Assembly (NCBI GenBank): GCA_905221605.1
Contig: CAJNDS010001435.1
Span: 547,501 to 611,500, forward strand
Source: Symbiodinium natans
Taxonomy: Eukaryota > Sar > Dinophyceae > Suessiales > Symbiodiniaceae
Direction: 5' to 3'
Length of the DNA stretch: 64,000 bases
A program made the translations under genes and the position numbers. The notes beneath the pieces are model-generated. The model saw nothing but the letters and a program-made list of their open reading frames with translations, was not told the DNA's origin and ran no database searches. Shown here one piece after another: positions 43,690-53,124 of this stretch (the stretch's first letter is position 1; each line of letters begins with the position of its first letter).

Positions 43690-43920
43690 GGGTTTAGGGT
43701 TTAGGGTTTAGGGTTTAGGGTTTAGGGTTTAGGGTTTAGGGTTTAGGGTTTAGGGTTTAGGGTTTAGGGTTTAGGGTTTAGGGTTTAGGGTTAGGTTTAG
43801 GGTTTAGGGTTTAGGGTTTAGGGTTTAGGGTTTAGGGTTTAGGGTTTAGGGTTTAGGGTTTAGGGCTTAGGGTTTAGGGTTTAGGGTTTAGTTTAGGGTT
43901 TAGGGTTTAGGGTGTAGGGT

Positions 43921-43966
<46 letters not shown>

Positions 43967-44008
43967 GGTTTAGGGTTTAGGGTTTAGGGTTTAGGGTTTG
44001 GGGTTTTC
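43690..44008 (+). repeat. TTTAGGG array with a GAGGGTT patch
   Basis: About 43 units. Positions 43919-43970 are TTGAGGG variants. It abuts the DnaJ helix I exon. Confidence 0.95.
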
Positions 44009-44227
44009 TGGAAGTAATAACCATTAGGAAGGAGAGGACCAAGCGTAACAATAAGCAGAATAGTAAGAACAAGAAGGATAGTAAGAAGTATAAACCCCAC
44101 ACCCCAGGACTCAGTCCAACGCAGCCCGAAAGCCCAATTCTTCAGACCGAACACACAGCTCAGCTACCAGAAAGCCAGAAGCCCGAAGGCACTAAGCACG
44201 AATTGAATAAAGGGGATTTGTGTTCGG

Positions 44228-44507
44228 GGTTTAGGGTTTAGGGTTTAGGGTTTAGGGTTTAGGGTTTAGGGTTTAGGGTTTAGGGTTTAGGGTTTAGGGT
44301 TTAGGGTTTAGGGTTTAGGGGTTAGGGGTTGGGGGTTGGGGGTTAGGGTTGTTTAGGGTTTAGGGTTGAGGGTTTAGGGTTTAGGGTTGAGGGTTTAGGT
44401 TTAGGGTTTAGGGTTTAGGGTTTAGGGTTTAGCGTTTAGGGTTTAGGGTTTAGGGTTTAGGGTTTAGGGTTTAGGGTTTAGGGTTTAGGGTTTAGGGTTT
44501 AGGGTTG
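44228..44507 (+). repeat. TTTAGGG array
   Basis: About 38 units with a variant zone near 44320-44400 (TTGGGGG, TTGAGGG). Confidence 0.95.
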
Positions 44508-45400
44508 CCGCCAGAATGTCGTGGGTATACAGTACAAGCACAAGCACAAGAAACCAAAAGCTTCAATCGAAAATGACCCGGTTTAGAACTTATACCTAAA
44601 TCCCCCAAGTACCGTGCAAGATGTTTCGAAGATGCCCAAGACACCCCCTTACCCAACGTACCTGCACCCTAAACCCTAAAACTTAAACCCTAATGAACTA
44701 AACCCTAAATCCCGTAACCCTGTAAACCATATAAACCTAAGACCCTCAAACCTAACCTAAACCAAAACCTTGAAGCCGTAAAAACCAAAGAACATGAAGC
44801 CTAAACACCCCATGAAAACCTGAAGCCTAGAAACCCTAAACCCTAAAAACCTAAAAAAAACTGAAAAAACACCTTTCAAACCCTGGAAAAAACCCTGCAG
44901 CAACCCTGTAAAACAACCCTTACAAACCCTACAGCCCAACAAAACTGCGTTAAAACAAAAACCTAAACCTGCTTTTAAAAAAATAAAAAAACCTAAAAAC
45001 CTAAAGACCCTAAACACCACAAAGCCCTAAAACACCGTTCTGCGCCTGTTAAACCCAAACCCCGAAAAATCCTATCAAGCCCTTACAAAACCAAAAAAAC
45101 CATAAGCCCTAGAACCCCAAACCCTGCAAGCCCTATAAACTTCAACCCAAAAAAACCTCATTGAAACACTACTAAACCCTCTAAAAACCCGAACTAAACC
45201 CTGAGAGCACTGCTAAACCCTCAGGCCAAAAGGGCCCTTTAAACAGAAAACAAATCTGCAACACTTAAGCCCTGCACCCTCAAAAAAAGGCCCCCCCCCC
45301 CCCCCCGCCCAAAAAAAGGACCCCACTTGAGAGCAGGTGGGACTCTGGGAGCAATGGCCACCCAGGGGTCCTCTTCGCCGCGTTCCGTGGCGCGCACCTG
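44508..45400. other. Decayed repeat stretch
   Basis: A-rich, degenerate CCCTAAA-like sequence with no array structure and no credible exon. The 87-codon minus frame here is Phe/Leu/Gly-rich and repeat-derived. Confidence 0.6.
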
Positions 45401-45401
45401 T

Positions 45402-46462
45402 GGGGTTTGGGGGGGTTTGGGGGTTTGGGGCTTTGGGGCTTTGGGGCTTTGGGGGTTTGGGGGTTTGGGGGTTTGGGGGTTTGGGGCTTGGGCGCTTTGG
45501 GGGTTTGGCGGTTTGGCGGTTTGGGAGGTTTGGGGGATTTGGGGGTTGTGGGGGTTCGGGGGTGGGGGGTTTGGGGGTTTGGGGGTCGGGGGGTGGGTGG
45601 TTTTTGGGGGGGGTTAGGGGTTCGGGGGTTCGGGGTTTTGGGGTTTGGGGTGTGGGGGTTTGGGGTTGGGGGGTTGGGGGGTTGGGGGTTTGGGGGTTTT
45701 GGGGCTTTGGGGCGTTGGGGCTTGGGGGTTTGGGGGTTGGGTTTGGGTTTGGGGCTTGGAGGATTTGGGGGGCCTGGGGGTTGGGAGGTCGGGGGTTCGG
45801 GGGTTGGGGGGTTTTTGGGGGTTTGGGGGTTTGGGGGTTTTGGGGGTTCGGGGGTCGGGGTTCGGGGCGTTCGGGGGTTCGGGGGTTCGGGGTTGTTGGG
45901 TTTGGGGGTTAGGGGTTTGGGTTGGGGGTGTGGGGGTTTGGGGGTTTTGGTGTTGGGGGTTGGGGGTTTGGGGGGTTGGGGTGTTTGGGGGTTGGGGGTT
46001 TGGGGGGTTGGGGGTTTGGGGTTTGGGGTTTGGGGGTTTGGGGTTTGGGGTTTGGGGGTTTGGGGGTTTGGGGGGTTTGGGGTTTGGGGGTTGGGGGGTT
46101 GGGGGTTGGGGGTTTGGGGGTTTGGGTTTGGGGGTTGGGGTTGGGGGTTGGGGGTTGGGGGTGGGGGGAGGTTTGGGGGGTGGGGGTTTGGGGGTTTGGG
46201 GGTTTGGGGGTTGGGGGTTTGGGGGTTTGGGTTTGGGGGGTTGGGGTTTGGGGGTTTGGGGGTTGGGGGTTGGGGGGGGTTTGGGGGTGGGTTGGGGGGT
46301 TTGGGGGTTTGGGTGTTTGGGGGTTTGGGGGTTTGGGGTTTGGGGGTTAGGGTCTGGGGGGTTTGGGGGTTTGGGGGTTTGGGGGTTTGGGGGTTTGGGG
46401 GTTTGGGGTTTAGGGTCTGGGGTTTGGGGTTTGGGGGTTTGGGGGTTTAGGGTTTAGGGCTT
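45402..46462 (+). repeat. 1.06 kb G-rich repeat block (TTTGGGGG and relatives)
   Basis: Irregular mix of GGTTTGGGGG, TTGGGGG and CGGGGGTT units with almost no C or A. It is open in all three plus frames, giving long Gly/Trp/Phe/Leu reading frames that are not credible proteins. Dense runs of four or more G make intramolecular G-quadruplexes likely. Confidence 0.95.
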
Positions 46463-46581
46463 ATTGGTCAGATCCCGACCCTTGGGACGGAAGAGCCCAC
46501 GAACGCTGAACTGCAAATGATGGAAAATGGGATTTAGGGTTTAGGGTGTTTTAGGGTTAGGGTCTAGGGAGAGGGTTTCTA

Positions 46582-46650
46582 GACCCCAAAGTAGCATAGG
46601 AACAAACAGGGCAACCCTGGAAGAAGGGAATAAGGGCATACCCTGGGTCC
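46582..46650. mobile_element. Family D foldback element, short copy
   Basis: Left GACCCCAAAGTAGCATAGGA, right AATAAGGGCATACCCTGGGT. It sits about 50 bp from a family C copy, as happens at 34.5-34.7 kb. Confidence 0.65.
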
Positions 46651-46698
46651 TTGCTTTTGGGCCGTTGGGTGTAGGTAGGGCTTAGGAGTGTAATATAT

Positions 46699-46762
46699 AA
46701 GGGCCTGAGTAACTACAACGGGACCAGAAGGGAATACTAGTAGTAATTATTCCGACCCCTAT
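46699..46762. mobile_element. Family C foldback element, short copy
   Basis: AAGGGCCTGAGTAACTAC at the left and TAGTAATTATTCCGACCCCT at the right, lacking the central 30-40 bp of the longer copies. ATATA flanks both ends and may be a target duplication. Confidence 0.72.
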
Positions 46763-47990
46763 ATTCAGTAGGGCTTCGGGGCTTTCAGCCCCAAAATCCT
46801 AAACCCCATCGTCCCAAAGCCAAAGCGCCGCGACTTTTTTTCGCAGCTGCGCGGGCACTGTGGACTTGGGCTATGTACCAGCCGGTGGAGACAAGGGGGG
46901 ACCGCCCAGAGGTCTTAGGATTTAGGGGTAGGCACCTGGGCTGCAGGTTTGGGGTTTCGGGATTGGGGCTTAGGTTCCCTCAGGGTTCTTTAAGACTCTT
47001 AGTTGCCCTCAGGGTTCTTTAAGACTCTTAGGTTCCCTCAGGGTTCTTTAAGACTCTTAGGTTGAGAGCACACACTTCTAGTGTAGGTTTCACGGGACTG
47101 CTTGTGTTGCTGAGATCATGTTCGCCTCGTAACCATACGCACTAGCCGCTGCTGCGGAAAGCTCCCCTTTGGCATGGGGCTATTCCCGCCTTGAACCGTC
47201 GGCTTGAGCCCTAAACCTACTAAGGTTTAGGGTTTGGGGTTTAGGGTCGGGGTTTAGGGGTTGGGGGTTAGGGTTTAGGGATTAGGGCTTGCTTGGGAGT
47301 GGGGTTGCGGCCCCTCCTTTCCCCACGTCCATCAGGCGTGTCCCCACGGCGGCCATTTGTGTCCTCATACGCAGGCCCTAAACTCTAAACCCCTCAACCC
47401 AAATCCCCAAAACATAAACCCTAAACCCCAAGAAAATCTGGGGATAGGGCTTAGGGTTTGGGGCTTGGGGTATCCGTACGGCACTGTTTTGGGTTTTGGG
47501 GCTTAGGAACTCCCCCGACAACCCCTAAACCCCACACCCTAAACCCTAATCCACATGTAGTCTCTTTTCGGGAGTGGAGAGGGGAGATAGGGTTTTAGGG
47601 CTAAGGGTTTTGGGGTGAAAGCCCAGGTCCGTCTTGAGCAGCTGACAGTTGAACCCTAAAACCTAAACTTCCCCTGGACCATAAACAAAAAACCCTAAAC
47701 CGTAAACTTTAAACCCAAAATACCCTAAACACGTTTTTCCCCTAAACCCTCCAAACCCTATATTCCCTAAGCCTGAGACCCCTTTTACCCTCAACCCTAC
47801 ACCAACTCCTTTCCCTAAATCCTAAACCCCAAACCCCAAACCCTAAACCCTAAACTCCCCAAAACCCAAACTGGGTGTTGCTTTAAAGCCCTTTGAGAAA
47901 TAAAATTTATGAATGGGTTCCCTTAAGAAGGAAAGAAGGGAAATTCAAAATTATCCCCAAGCAATACCCAGCAAAACACCCCCGGCCGGG
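46763..47990. other. Repeat-rich stretch without a supported gene
   Basis: Contains the 29-bp triplication and scattered degenerate heptamers; no convincing coding island. Confidence 0.6.
46973..47062. repeat. 29-bp tandem triplication
   Basis: Three copies of CCCTCAGGGTTCTTTAAGAC with TCTTAG, differing by one base. Confidence 0.93.
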
Positions 47991-47995
47991 GGGCC

Positions 47996-48052
47996 TTAGG
48001 CCGCGCAGTCGGCCCTGAGCGCCTCCATGGCTGCGGCGACTTCCGGATCATC
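47996..48052 (-). CDS. Candidate terminal exon
   Basis: 57 nt, DDPEVAAAMEALRADCAA then TAA, after acceptor AAAACCAG. Helical acidic C-terminus. Upstream minus-strand island 48590-48672 (AKAQEHMNFAWLVTLTPCK) may be an earlier exon. Confidence 0.42.
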   Translation of the reverse strand, partial: DDPEVAAAMEALRADCAA

Positions 48053-48589
48053 CTGGTTTTGGGGGGACTTAGGGTAGGGTTTAGGGTTTAGGGTTTTGGG
48101 TTTAGGGTTTAGGGTTTTGGGGTTTAGGGTTTAGGGTTTAGGGCTTCGGGTTTCGGGCTTAGGGTTTCGGGTTTCGGGTTTAGGATTTAGGGGTTAGGGT
48201 TTCGGGGTTAGAGTTAGGGTTTAGGGTTTAGGGTTTAGGGTTTCGGATTTGAGGTCGAGGGTGCCTCGATGAGGGTGCTTTGGTTCTAGAAGCACCTAGG
48301 ATCGCAAAATTGAATGGAAAGAACCCAGCGCATGTTCTAGGCCCAGGGTTTTGGGGTTTGCGGTTTGGCTGGGACTTGGGGGGATTGTCCTCCTCAAGGC
48401 CCACAACCTCACGCAATGGTGCCGCAAAATACCTTGAACCCTAAACCCTCGAACCCCTAAACCCTGAACCCTACACCCTAAACCCTGGAACCCTAAACCC
48501 TAAACCCTAAACCCTAAACCCTAAACCCTAAACCCTAAACCCTAAACCCTAAACCCTAAACCCTCCCCTCAGGGTCCTACGAAAAGAGC

Positions 48590-48672
48590 CCCCGCCCGAG
48601 CCTTGCAGGGCGTGAGCGTGACCAGCCAAGCGAAGTTCATGTGCTCCTGTGCTTTGGCTTGCTCTGAGGCTT
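48590..48672 (-). CDS. Candidate minus-strand exon
   Basis: Open segment SEQAKAQEHMNFAWLVTLTP with further CKARAG. Flanked on both sides by repeat arrays. Junctions not fixed; unknown family. Confidence 0.33.
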
Positions 48673-48801
48673 AGGGCCTCGGGCGCCTGGAGACCTTGGG
48701 GGCCTTTGGGTTTAGGGTTTAGGGTTTCGGGCCAGGGTTTAGGGCTAGGGTTTAGGGTTTAAGTTTAGGCGTTTCGGGGTTTAGGGATTTAGGGTTTTAG
48801 G

Positions 48802-48906
48802 TTGGGATGTTCCCCCCTTGTACTAAAAGTCCGTAATGGGGATTATAATCGGGGGTACTACCCCGATTAAGGACTGTTAGACTGTTAGTATAAGGGGGAA
48901 CACCCC
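48802..48906. mobile_element. Family A foldback element, copy 4
   Basis: TTGGGATGTTCCCCC left; right end GGGGGAACACCCC with one or two changes. Inner arms are GGGGATTATAATCGGGGGTA and CCCCGATTAAGGACTG. A short duplication (ACTGTTAG twice) lies in the right arm. Confidence 0.88.
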
Positions 48907-49307
48907 GAGTTTTAGGGTTTTCGGGTTGAGCGTGTCTGGGGTACGAGACTTCACGTGGGCACCCGGAAGCAACGGCCGACCTGTCGGCCCGCCAGAATCC
49001 AATCCCCAGCCAGCCCCTTGTTGCGGACACGACTCCCTAAACCCTAAACCACAAGAAGCAAACACATGCTAGCCTCGACCCACCCCCCCCCCTCAAAAAA
49101 AGAAACAGCATCAATCTAAGCTGCAACCCTAAGCCCTAAACCCTCAACCCCTCAACCCTCAACCCTAACGACCCTGGCGCCGATGGACCCTGGGCCCCAT
49201 TTTTGCAGACGCGGAGCCAGAGCTGCGTGGAGGTTCTCAGGCAGCTCCATCTGAATCGGGTTTAGGGTGTAGGGTTTAGGGTTTACAGCTTCCTAAACTG
49301 CAAACCC

Positions 49308-49419
49308 ACTTGAAGGATCATGGGAGCTTCTAGGTAGAGTGATAAGCAGGAAAAATTTGGTTCTAACTTTACTCAGGGCACTTTTAGTCCTACTTATGAG
49401 TACCCAGGAACCTCCAAGT
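49308..49419. mobile_element. Family B foldback element, copy 3
   Basis: Left CACTTGAAGGATCATGGGAG, right TACCCAGGAACCTCCAAGTA. Termini have diverged by a few bases. Confidence 0.75.
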
Positions 49420-49587
49420 AAACCATCCCAAACCCGAAACCGCCCGTCATGGTAGCTTTGGGATCATGAAGATCCAACCCAAGGCCCTGGAGCACCAACA
49501 TCATCCCCAAGCCACTATAAACGCCCAACCCTCGAGCTGACACCCTACACCCCCTCTAAACCTGCAGCCCTCAAAAGCAACCCTTTC

Positions 49588-49618
<31 letters not shown>

Positions 49619-49924
49619 AGGACATCCTAAGCCCTCTAGACCCTAAACCCTGTATAAAATCCCCCAAACCCTAAACTCTAAACTCTAAACTCTAAACCCT
49701 AAACCCTAAACCCTAAACCTTACACTTTGAATAGCCCTAAACCCTGGGGGCCAAGCCTGGCTGGCGCCGCGCGAGGCGAGGCAGCGGGCGCTGAGAAGAC
49801 CCAGCACCTGTGAGGCGATTCTGGGCTTTGGGGTTTTATAACGAGCCCGCGAGGCATGAATATAATGAATAAGGCATGAACGAAGTACAGGAACAAAGTG
49901 AATGCAGCATATTTTGTATTACTA

Positions 49925-50995
49925 ATGAAATCTCATTTACAATCATATCCTTGTCCTTTGATCATAAATTTTTTTTGGAATATTGGCTTTTTATTAGGAA
50001 TTACTATTTTATTACAAATTATTACAGGAATCTTCTTAGGTTTACATTATACATCAGATATTAATTCAGCATATTTTCTCTTTTCTTTTTAATTAGAGAA
50101 ATATATTATGGATGGTGTTTACGCTATCTTCATTCTAATGGTGTATCATTTGTCTTTCTTTTTATATTTCTTCATCTTGGAAGAGCTATATCTTATGCTT
50201 CATATTTGTATAATCCAAATACTTGGTTTTCTGGAATTATTATTTACTTCTTCTTAATGGGAACAGCATTTATGGGTTATGTTTTACCTTTAGGACAAAT
50301 GAGTTTATGAGGAGTTACAGTAATTACAAATTTATTATCTCCATTTCCATCTTTAATAGAATGGCTTTGTGGAGGACATTATATTTACAATCCAACATTA
50401 AAGAGGTTCTTTGTCTTTCATTTTATATTTCCATTTCTTCTTTGTGCTTTTCTTCTTTTTCATATTTTTAATCTACATTTTCTATCTTCTAATAATCCTT
50501 TAAGGAATTCCACTAATAATAAAATAGCATTTTTCCTTTCATTATTAGTAAAGATTTCTATGGAAAGATATTAATTCTCTATCTATATCTTCTTCAAATT
50601 CATTTCGGCTTCTCTTCTTTCTCACATCCAGATAATGCATTAGAAGCATGTGGATTACTTACTCCTTTACATATAGTACCTGAATGGTATTTCTTATGCC
50701 AATATGCTATGTTAAAAGCTGTACCAAACAAAAATGCAGGATTCATTATCTTATTTACTTCTATCTTCATCCTATTTTACTTTATGAGAAGTCTTTCAAT
50801 GTCATTCTATTTCATAATTAAGACGTCCAGTAGATTTAATGGTTTTTATCTGTGCTTTTGGTTTCTTTCACATTTTTCTTTTATTTGGATAGGTGGTCAA
50901 TTTCCTGTAGACAACTTTCTATCTTATGGTCGTATCTTGACATTACATTATTATCTTCTTATTTTCTGGTGTGTACTTCGTTGTGTTCTTTCGCT
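49925..50995 (+). pseudogene. cob: Mitochondrial cytochrome b (cob) pseudogene in nuclear DNA (NUMT)
   Basis: Cytochrome b is the membrane core of respiratory complex III and is mitochondrially encoded in dinoflagellates. Here an AT-rich copy runs almost full length: MKSHLQSYPCP start at 49925, LLQIITGIFLGLHYTSDIN, IREIYYGW, NPNTWFSGIIIY, SHPDNALEACGLLTPLHIV, PEWYFLCQYAMLKAVPNKNA, IGGQFPVDNFLSYGRI. It is broken. The frame shifts near 50088, near 50552 and twice between about 50815 and 50889. A tryptophan of QMS-x-WG is TGA at 50308-50310. Base composition differs sharply from both flanks. It ends within a few bases of TTTAGGG repeats, so it sits in nuclear sequence. Frameshifts argue against a working organelle gene, since dinoflagellate mitochondrial editing substitutes bases. 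A chimeric assembly is the main alternative. Confidence 0.88.
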
Positions 50996-51097
50996 CAGGG
51001 TTCGGGGTTTAGGGTTTAGGGTTTATGGTTTGGGGTTTGGGGTTTGGGGTTTGGGGCAGTTTGGGGTTTGGGGTTTAGGGTTTCGGGTTCAGCGTTT

Positions 51098-51304
51098 CGG
51101 GGAAGAGCGGTGGTGGCGTCTGGGCTCTCCGCGTGTTTTTTGTCTATCTTCGTTGGTTTAGGTTTTTGGCTACAGGCCGGGGGGTGGGGGAGTTGGAGGG
51201 TATCGTGTCTGGGGTATTCAAAGGCTCAGCCGGAGTTCAGCCCTGTGCCCAAGGCAAGTACCCCGACAGCTCGACACCCCAAACCCTGATTCTAAGACCC
51301 TAAA
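51098..51304 (+). repeat. Left arm of a ~0.2 kb inverted repeat
   Basis: Begins GGGGAAGAGCGGTGGTGGCG. It is repeated in reverse complement at 51528-51735 with only a few differences. It starts about 100 bp right of the cob pseudogene. Confidence 0.9.
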
Positions 51305-51527
51305 TCCGAAACCCTAAACCCTGAACCCCTAAACCCTAAACCCCTAAACCCCTGAACCCCTGAAACCCTAAATCCTAAACCCCAAACAGAAGAACCTTCA
51401 ACCCTAGCCAGGCCTTCTGCGCCGATGGTGGCATGCTGGCAGCCTTGACCTTGAGGTGGGGAAGGATGACCTGCAGCTCGGGGATTTTTGGGTTTAGGGT
51501 TTGGGGTTTGGGGTTTAAGGTTTAGGA

Positions 51528-51735
51528 TTTAGGGTCTTAGAATCAGGGTTTGGGGTGTCGAGCTGTCGGGGTACTTGCCTTGGGCACAGGGCTGAACTCC
51601 GGCTGAACCTTTGAATACCCCAGACACGACACCCTCCAACTTTTTCCACCCTTCGGCCTGTAGCCAAAAACCTAAACCAACGAAGATAGACAAAAAACAC
51701 GCGGAGAGCCCAGACGCCACCACCGCTCTTCCCCG
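51528..51735 (-). repeat. Right arm of the ~0.2 kb inverted repeat
   Basis: Near-identical reverse complement of 51098-51304. It ends CCACCACCGCTCTTCCCC and is followed directly by a long TTTAGGG array. The 223 bp spacer between the arms is mixed repeat and unique sequence. Confidence 0.9.
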
Positions 51736-51895
51736 AGGGTTTAGGGTTTGGGGTTTAGGGTTTAGGGTTTAGGGTTTAAGGTTTAGCGTCTAGGGTTTAG
51801 GGTTTAGGGTTTAGGGTTTAGGGTTTAGGGTTTAGGGTTTAGGGTTTAGGGTTTAGGGTTTAGGGTTTAGGGTTTAGGGTTTAGGGTTTAGGGTT
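51735..51895 (+). repeat. TTTAGGG array
   Basis: About 21 units directly after the right arm of the 0.2 kb inverted repeat. Confidence 0.95.
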
Positions 51896-52418
51896 ACGGG
51901 GTTACTTTTGAAGAGAACCTAAAACCAAAAAACGGAAACCCTCTAAAGCCTAAACCCTCTAAACCCAAACCCTAAACCCTATCAAACCCAAAGAAGGCCC
52001 GGGGGCGGAAAGGAGCTCGCCCTCCTCCAAGGAGCGGAAGAACCTCCGCGGAGTGAAGAAGGGGCCAAAAGCCAGCAAGCGATCTTAGGGTGTAGGGTTT
52101 AGGGTTTAGGGTTTCGGGTTTGGGGTTTCGGGTTTAGGGTTTAGGGTTCAGGGTTTAGGGTTTTGGGGTACGTACAACGTCCAGGGTAGGAGTCCTAATC
52201 CTTAGAAGCCAGCAGGCAATCTGGAGGGGGGGGGGGGGGGGGGTGTTTCAGAGCCTTTTGTTTGGGGCAACCCGACTTGGTTTAGGGTTGAGGGTTCAGG
52301 GTTAAGGGTTAACCGTTAAAGGTTCAGGGTTCAGCTCTTGGGGGGTGGGGCGGGGATTGGAGTGGCCACAAGGTTTGGGGTTTGGGGTTCGGTGGCAGTA
52401 CCTACATCGGCATCCTAC

Positions 52419-52484
52419 TTTAGAGGTTCATGGGAACTTGTAAGTAGGGTTCTAAGTAGGGTAGCGTACCAACGAACCTCCAAT
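52419..52484. mobile_element. Family B foldback element, short copy
   Basis: Left TTTAGAGGTTCATGGGAACT, right CGAACCTCCAA. About half the length of other copies, so an internal deletion is likely. Confidence 0.6.
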
Positions 52485-53027
52485 GCACCAGGGCAAACCC
52501 TAAGAGCCAACCCCTGCGGCGGGTGGCTCTCGCTGGCGCTTGTCGAAGGTGGCGCGGCGTTGGGGGTGCCTCCAGGGGCGTGAATGAGCTTTGGGTTTGG
52601 GGTTTGGGGTTTGGGGTTTTGGGGTTTTGGGGTTTGGGGTTTGGGGTTTGTGGTTTGGGGCCTGGGGCTGTTTGGGCTTACAGTTGCTTTCTGAAAGGTT
52701 TGTCGATAAGAAGAGAGAGGGCTTTTGCTTTTCAGACGTCATGGTGCTGTGGGGCTGTCCGGCTCGTGGCGGACGGATCTGCGTTCCAAGCATGTTTGGG
52801 GGGGCTTAGGGTTTAGGGTTTTTAGCTTCCTGTGTTCCTTGTGACTGGTGGTTGAAACCTGAAGTGCTTCTACAGTCTCAAAGCCAGCCACGCCCAGTGC
52901 TCGGGCTTCAACAGTCGAGTTTTTCCGGAGCGAAACCCTAAACCCAATATGAGGGGCTAGCTTTATCAAAACAAGGAGTTGCCGCCCAATATGCAACCCT
53001 AAACCCTAAACCCTAAACCCCGTACAC

Positions 53028-53124
53028 TCTGAAGGTCTCCCCTGGCAACTGCGGCTGGCCTGAGGTGGCAGTAGCCGCAGTCTGTGCCATTGGGGCATGC
53101 TGCCTTGTGTGCGGCCACATAGAC
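53028..53124 (-). CDS. CCCH zinc-finger exon
   Basis: 97 nt open on the minus strand, starting VYVAAHKAACPNGTDCGYCH after a GCAG acceptor and ending at a GTGTAC donor. The C-x5-C-x2-C-H spacing with the internal NG and YCH matches the CCCH fingers of RNA-binding proteins, a group that is large in dinoflagellates. Other exons of the gene were not identified. A ~28 bp copy of the sequence around the 5' exon edge recurs at 53184-53211. Confidence 0.55.

Noticed and set aside
45327-46457. Very long plus-strand open frames (up to 347 codons) in three frames
   Set aside because: All three frames are open because the DNA is nearly only G and T, which cannot form stops except TAG and TGA. The peptides are monotonous Gly/Trp/Leu/Phe and have no start context or splice signals.
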